Below are positions 59,949 through 64,000 of a DNA stretch of 64,000 nucleotides, piece after piece. How positions within the stretch are numbered: position 1 is the stretch's first letter; each line of letters starts with the position of its first letter. A model generated the notes under the pieces. It did no database searches and was not told the origin of the DNA. It was given only the letters and a program-made list of their open reading frames with translations. The stretch is from contig CAZNEI010000003.1 of assembly GCA_964572045.1 (NCBI GenBank), forward strand, positions 52,933 through 116,932. Direction: 5' to 3'. This stretch comes from CBDCKR01 sp964572045 (GTDB taxonomy: Bacteria; Gemmatimonadota; Gemmatimonadetes; Longimicrobiales; Gaopeijiaceae). Position numbers and translations under genes: made by a program.

Positions 59949-60452
59949 AGCCGATCATCTCGTCGTTGTGTTCTCGAATCTCCCACGTCGGGTCACGGCT
60001 CCGAAGGAAGGGAAGTACTGCCTTCGGATGGAGTTACGCGAGGGTCCGATGTGAACGGGTAGAGGCATCGCGGGGCTCTCGCAAGAGCCCGAGGGGAACT
60101 CCTGGGCGCTGAGAGTCGCCCTAGCACGTCCGACCCTGGCGCACCGTCTCAGGTTTGTCCCGTGCTCTGGGAACCGGACCGCGTGCAGCGGTTCCGAGAC
60201 CTCGGTCCGGGAACCCGGTCCGATCCGTAGTCGGCAATCAGGCGGGCAGTTCGCGTCTCTGCTCGGCGATGCGGAACTTCAGGTTCTCGCTCGGCTTCAT
60301 CGACGGAAGAGGACTGGACCGGAGCTTGCAGTTCGCAGGGACACCTTGAGTGTTGTAGTACGGCAGTCACCTGACGGTAGGCCTGAAGAGAGGACGGTGG
60401 CCAGACCGGCCTCGTCGAGGTTTCTGTGAAACACCGGGGCTGAGTGGTGGGG
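59949..60452. other. Gene-poor interval upstream of the Rieske gene
   Basis: About 500 nt with no gene I can support. It abuts the IS110-type transposase remnant and may contain other decayed mobile DNA. Short frames here (for example one ending RNFRFSLGFIDGRGLD) show no family similarity I recognise. Confidence 0.4.
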
Positions 60453-60656
60453 TCAAGCAACGGACTCGATGACCTCCACCTCGACACCGGTCTTCCGCAG
60501 CCGCTGGAGCACGTGGTGCTTGGTGCGCTCCGTGTCGCGTTGACGGAAGTGATCCGATCCGAGGTCCTCATGGAAGGTGCCGCGTGACAGCATGTGCCAG
60601 ATGGCGACCGTGATCGCGTGCTGCACAACGACGATCGCCCGATTGGGACCGCTCCG
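60453..60656 (-). mobile_element. C-terminal remnant of an IS110-type transposase
   Basis: The last 65 or so residues of this frame read NRAIVVVQHAITVAIWHMLSRG, then EDLGSDHFRQRDTERTKHHVLQRLRKTGVEVEV. This matches the C-terminal end typical of IS110-family transposases (AIVAVxHxxLxIxWHxLxxGxxYxDLGxDYFxxRD followed by RxLxxLGYxVxL). The DEDD catalytic domain and Ser domain are missing, so it is an inactive fragment. It is fused in frame to a decayed oxidoreductase. Base composition is lower in GC than the flanking housekeeping genes. Confidence 0.7.
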
Positions 60657-61194
60657 TACCTTGTGCCGGAAGTCCCCTGAGAACCCGGCTAGATTGAGGA
60701 CCGGGCCCATGGCGACGTCATCGGACGGATCCTGGGCGTTCAGGAGCTTCGACTGGGAACGGGTCAATGCACCGAACCGGTGCAGTCTGTTCAGAAGTCC
60801 CTGAAATCTCTTGATCTCGAGGTGTAGTTGATCTCTGATTTCAGATTCGAAATCGTGAGCATAGACACCGTCGCGATACTTCACGCTGTATGAAGACCTC
60901 GTATCGATCAGATCGATGTCGAACTGCCTCATCAAACAACAGGATGTGCCGATACACGGACGGTATACGGGCGGTGACGGAGCTATCGAAGGGAATCGAG
61001 CTTCCGTCCTCCTGCGGCATGTCGACCGTGACGGCATTCCCTCCAACCCGGTCCCGGGCCTCGAACCGAAGGTCGAAGCGGTCAGGGTGGTGATTCAGTG
61101 CCCACGCGGCGCCCTGCCCTGAGATGCCGCCACCGATAATGGCTATGCCCGAGCCACCCTCGCCCTCCTCCAACCGTCCCGTGCCGGTCTTCAC
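60657..61194 (-). pseudogene. Decayed FAD/NAD(P)-binding oxidoreductase, frameshifted and truncated
   Basis: The first part begins at about 61194 with GIAIIGGGISGQGAAWALN and FEARDRVGGNAVTVDM, an FAD-binding GxGxxG opening. Near 60930 the reading frame shifts by one: the first frame loses sense after ILLFDEAV, while the second continues QFDIDLIDTRSSYSVKYRDGVYAHDFESEIRDQLH and RFGALTRSQSKLLNA, the expected continuation of this NAD(P)-binding amine-oxidase-like family. Family sequence ends after GDFRHKV, where the IS110 remnant begins. The remaining C-terminal half is absent. The gene is inactive unless the shift is a sequencing error, and the truncation would remain in any case. Confidence 0.75.
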
Positions 61195-61313
61195 GAAGTC
61201 CTGGCTCGTCGGAGGGAGACCTCACCCTTCTCGTCGGCCGTGTGGCAATCGCGCCGACATGTCTCTGAGAATCTCCTCCGACGCGCCGACGCATCTACGG
61301 TCCGGAGGAATTG

Positions 61314-64000
61314 CTAGCTCGCACCGTTGGGGCGGGAGGTCACGTGCAGATGGATCGCATACAGTGCGGGCACGATCATCATCAGTACTGCCGTCGTGAA
61401 GAGAATGCCGCAACCGAGTGAAGCGGCGAACGGGATCAGGAACTGCGCCTGAATTGCGCGTTCCAGGATGAGGGGCGTGAAGCCGAGGAACGTGGTCACC
61501 GAAGTAAGCATGATGGGACGGAAACGCCCCTTGGCTCCCTCAATGATCGCGGTTCGCGCCGGTGTGCCTTCCCCCAGCTTCTGGTCGATGAAGTCCACCA
61601 TGACCAGGGAATCGTTCACGACCACGCCGCTCAGGCCGAAGATCCCCATGAAGGACACCGCGCTCAGGGCTACGCCCAGAATCCAGTGGCCCAGGATTAC
61701 GCCGATGAACCCGAACGGGATCGCGGCCGCGATGATGAACGGTTTCGTATAGGAGCGCAGCGGGATGGCGAGAAGCGCGAAGATCATCAGCATGGCGACT
61801 GCGAATCCGCGATACAGGGCCCCCAGGGACTCGAGCTGCTCTTGTTGTTCACCTCCGAACGTGTATTCCAGTCCCGGGTAGACGGTCGTCAAATCCGCGA
61901 GAATCGAATTGGCCAGGATGTCATTGGCCTCGTCGCCGGAGATCACCGTAGCGTCCACGTCGGCGGTGACCGTCACCACACGCTGACCATCTCTTCGCCG
62001 AATCGTCGGCGGTGAGCGGCCCGAGCTCAGCGAAGCCACACTGGTGAGCGGCACCTCGGCCCCTCGGGGCGTGCGGATCAGGTACCCTTCGACGTCGGTG
62101 ATGGAATTCCTCTCATCGGCGGGAAGGCGCACGTAGACCCGCACCTCCTCCCGGCCGCGCTGCAGCCGGACGGGCTCGGCTCCCAAGTACGCGGCCCGTG
62201 CCTGCCCGGCCAACTCGTCGAGCGTGAGGCCGAGCGTCCGCGCCTCGGGCTGCAGTTCGAGCCGGAGCTCCGGGATGCCCGGGGTGTGATCCGAGCGTAC
62301 GTCGTAGACGCCTCCCACTCCGCGGAGGCCGCTGACCACGGAGTCGGCGATTCCGGCGAGGCGCTCCGGATCCGGATGCGAGAGCACGGCCTCGACGGGG
62401 TTGCCCAAGTCGATGATCTCACCACTGAAGGTGATGCCGCGCACGTAGGGCAGAACACCCACCTCATCCCGCCACGCCTGTACGACCTCCCCGGTGGAGA
62501 TCTCCCTCTGTTGCGCACCGAGCAGTTTGAACTCGATGGTGGCGAGATTGGCCTGAGGATTGAGGGTCGGCTCCGGGTTGAGCCCCCCACCCTCCAGCCT
62601 CGGTCCCTGTCCGACGGTCACCGTCACTCCGGACAGCAGCGGAGGCGCGCCCTCGGGCCGCTCGCGCGAGAGTCGTTCCAGGACCCGGTGGCCCGCAGCC
62701 TCCAACTGCTTCGCCGCCTCGTACGTCCTTGTCGCCGTGGTCCCGTCTGGCATCTCCAGGGTGACGGTCGCGAAGTCCCCCTCCACGGTGGCAGCCAACG
62801 TCGTGGGGATGATGCGAGCAGGCACCAGGGAGATGCTCAGCACGAGCAATCCCACGGCCCCGGCCAGCGTCACCAGGGGTTGATCGGTCGCAAACTGCAG
62901 CGCGCGATCCAGCGGCCCCTGCAAGAATCTGTCCAACTGCGTGTTCACACGGCCTTGGATGTGGGCGAAGAATCGGTCGAAAGCGCTTGTCGGCACCCAT
63001 TGCGGGCCGCGCAGGTGCGACAGGTGGTTGGGCAACACGAACAGGGACTCGACCAGAGAGACCAACAGCATCGAGATGACGATGACCGGCAGAGCCGACC
63101 AGGTCTCCCCGACGCCTCCGGGAATGAACAGAAGCGGGACGAATGCAACCACCGAAGTGAGGACCGCAAACGTCAACGGCACCTTGATGCGGCGTGCACC
63201 TCGGATCGCGGCCAAGACCCCGGGCGTTCCCCGCTTGCGTTCGTATTGAATGTGTTCGGCAACGACGATCGCGTCGTCGACGACGATTCCGATGGCGAGG
63301 ACGAACGAAAAAAGGGAGATCGTGTTGATCGCGATGTCGAGCGCCAGCATGACGGCCAGGGCACCCATACCGGCCACCGCGAGGCCGACGGCGACCCACG
63401 CGGCCAGCCGTATCTCGAGAAAAAGGCTCAGTGCCAGCAAGACGAGCAGAAGGCCCAGAATGCCGTTCTTGAGGAGGAGATTGGCGCGTTCCTCATAGGC
63501 CTGGGATTCGTCGTTCCAGATCGTGATGCCCACGCCGTCCGGCAGGGTCGGGATCACCTCGTTGGCAAGGTGGTCCCGGACGGTCGTGGCGACGTCCATC
63601 ACTTGCTCATCGTCGGCCTTGTATACCTCGACGAAGACAGCGGGCCGGTCCTGGTGCCGTACGATGAGGTCCGCTTCCTGAAAGCCATCGCGGACCTCGG
63701 CGATATCACCAAGGCGCAGGACCGTGCCCTCACTGTCGCTCAGAAGGACGATCTCTTCGAAGTCCTGCTGGTCGTAGTTTTGGCCGAGCGTACGCACCCG
63801 TACCTGGGATTCCTCGGTGTCGATGCTGCCGGCCGACAGGTCCAGGGAGCTGCGGCGGACGGTGTTGGCGATGTCGGCAAGTGTGAGTCCGAGGGCCCTC
63901 AGCCGGTGCAGCGGCACCTCGATGGAGATCTCGTAGTTCCGGACCCCGCTGACCTCGACCTGCGAAACAGAGGGAAGCGCCGTGAGGTCATCCTCGATCT
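61314..64000 (-). CDS. RND-family efflux transporter, C-terminal part (runs off the right edge)
   Basis: The frame is open to the window end; reading from 64000 gives IEDDLTALPSVSQVEVSGVRNYEISIEVPLHRLRALG, the porter domain of an AcrB-type pump. Motif GIVVDDAIVVAEHIQYERKRG carries the segment-4 Asp pair, and the second-half repeat is GIFGLSGVVVNDSLVMVDFID. The C-terminus is VLMMIVPALYAIHL. About 895 residues are present, so roughly the first 150 are missing. Adaptor and channel genes, if linked, lie to the right. The NDSLVMVDFID motif and AEHIQ form differ from the pump at 27-30 kb, so this is a separate lineage. Confidence 0.93.
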   Translation of the reverse strand, partial: IEDDLTALPSVSQVEVSGVRNYEISIEVPLHRLRALGLTLADIANTVRRSSLDLSAGSIDTEESQVRVRTLGQNYDQQDFEEIVLLSDSEGTVLRLGDIAEVRDGFQEADLIVRHQDRPAVFVEVYKADDEQVMDVATTVRDHLANEVIPTLPDGVGITIWNDESQAYEERANLLLKNGILGLLLVLLALSLFLEIRLAAWVAVGLAVAGMGALAVMLALDIAINTISLFSFVLAIGIVVDDAIVVAEHIQYERKRGTPGVLAAIRGARRIKVPLTFAVLTSVVAFVPLLFIPGGVGETWSALPVIVISMLLVSLVESLFVLPNHLSHLRGPQWVPTSAFDRFFAHIQGRVNTQLDRFLQGPLDRALQFATDQPLVTLAGAVGLLVLSISLVPARIIPTTLAATVEGDFATVTLEMPDGTTATRTYEAAKQLEAAGHRVLERLSRERPEGAPPLLSGVTVTVGQGPRLEGGGLNPEPTLNPQANLATIEFKLLGAQQREISTGEVVQAWRDEVGVLPYVRGITFSGEIIDLGNPVEAVLSHPDPERLAGIADSVVSGLRGVGGVYDVRSDHTPGIPELRLELQPEARTLGLTLDELAGQARAAYLGAEPVRLQRGREEVRVYVRLPADERNSITDVEGYLIRTPRGAEVPLTSVASLSSGRSPPTIRRRDGQRVVTVTADVDATVISGDEANDILANSILADLTTVYPGLEYTFGGEQQEQLESLGALYRGFAVAMLMIFALLAIPLRSYTKPFIIAAAIPFGFIGVILGHWILGVALSAVSFMGIFGLSGVVVNDSLVMVDFIDQKLGEGTPARTAIIEGAKGRFRPIMLTSVTTFLGFTPLILERAIQAQFLIPFAASLGCGILFTTAVLMMIVPALYAIHLHVTSRPNGAS

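Noticed and set aside
60149..60628. A 159-codon minus-strand frame near the IS remnant
   Set aside because: It overlaps the IS110-type reading in another frame and has no recognisable pattern.

Overview
The window is dense, GC-rich bacterial DNA with short intergenic gaps. Gene content suggests a Gram-negative, diderm organism: three TolC-type exporters, two RND pumps, a TonB-domain protein, SecG, and many secreted peptidases and amidohydrolases. The mix of secreted M16/M24/M55 peptidases, secreted amidohydrolases, a TonB/GWxTD-type protein beside an ECF sigma factor, and NtrC control of an ABC-type exporter is most like Gemmatimonadota. That assignment is inference; no rRNA or other decisive marker is present. 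I recognised no tRNA, rRNA, CRISPR array or intact insertion sequence.

Layout. 1-6.4 kb: an NtrC-type regulator and the start of its histidine kinase, divergent from a TolC / membrane-fusion / ABC-ATPase operon that has no permease here. 6.6-13 kb: DCC-family protein, MurB, a serine hydrolase, an M16 peptidase fused to a membrane and PH-like tail, and a MATE exporter. 13.2-17.1 kb: a tightly packed operon of DUF4442, nitronate monooxygenase, secreted M24 and secreted M55 peptidases. 17.1-20.9 kb, minus strand: amidohydrolase plus DUF2007, then HAD hydrolase, an AhpD/CMD-family protein and a family-5 uracil-DNA glycosylase. 21-27 kb: a molybdopterin oxidoreductase, an FeS-NrfD fusion and a TorD-like chaperone. 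27-34 kb: a TetR-TolC-adaptor-RND operon. 34-43 kb: secreted amidohydrolase, malate dehydrogenase, moaD-moaE-moaA, an ECF sigma / anti-sigma / Spy-like operon, HU and carA. 43-48 kb: an RNase H-like protein, lipB, and E2 and E1-beta of a 2-oxoacid dehydrogenase. 48-55 kb: secG, tpiA, pgk, gap, with an ECF sigma and a TonB-domain protein between pgk and gap. 55-60 kb: argH, argG, a Rieske oxygenase. 60-64 kb: a decayed FAD oxidoreductase cut by an IS110-type remnant, then an RND pump that leaves the window.

The most notable observation is at 19.5-20.1 kb. An AhpD-like gene is interrupted by one in-frame UGA exactly where the second cysteine of the catalytic CxxCxxxH motif should be. The frame stays open and family-like for 112 further codons, and a 6-bp hairpin with a G-containing loop lies 18 nt downstream, as expected of a bacterial SECIS. 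This is best read as a selenoprotein (CxxU) that an ordinary gene caller would truncate.

How the genes fit together: moaD/E/A make molybdopterin, which the 22-25 kb oxidoreductase needs, with the TorD-like protein as its likely assembly chaperone and the FeS-NrfD protein linking it to quinones. LipB supplies the lipoyl group for the neighbouring E2. carA, argG and argH belong to arginine/carbamoyl-phosphate metabolism. gap, pgk and tpiA form the lower glycolytic set.
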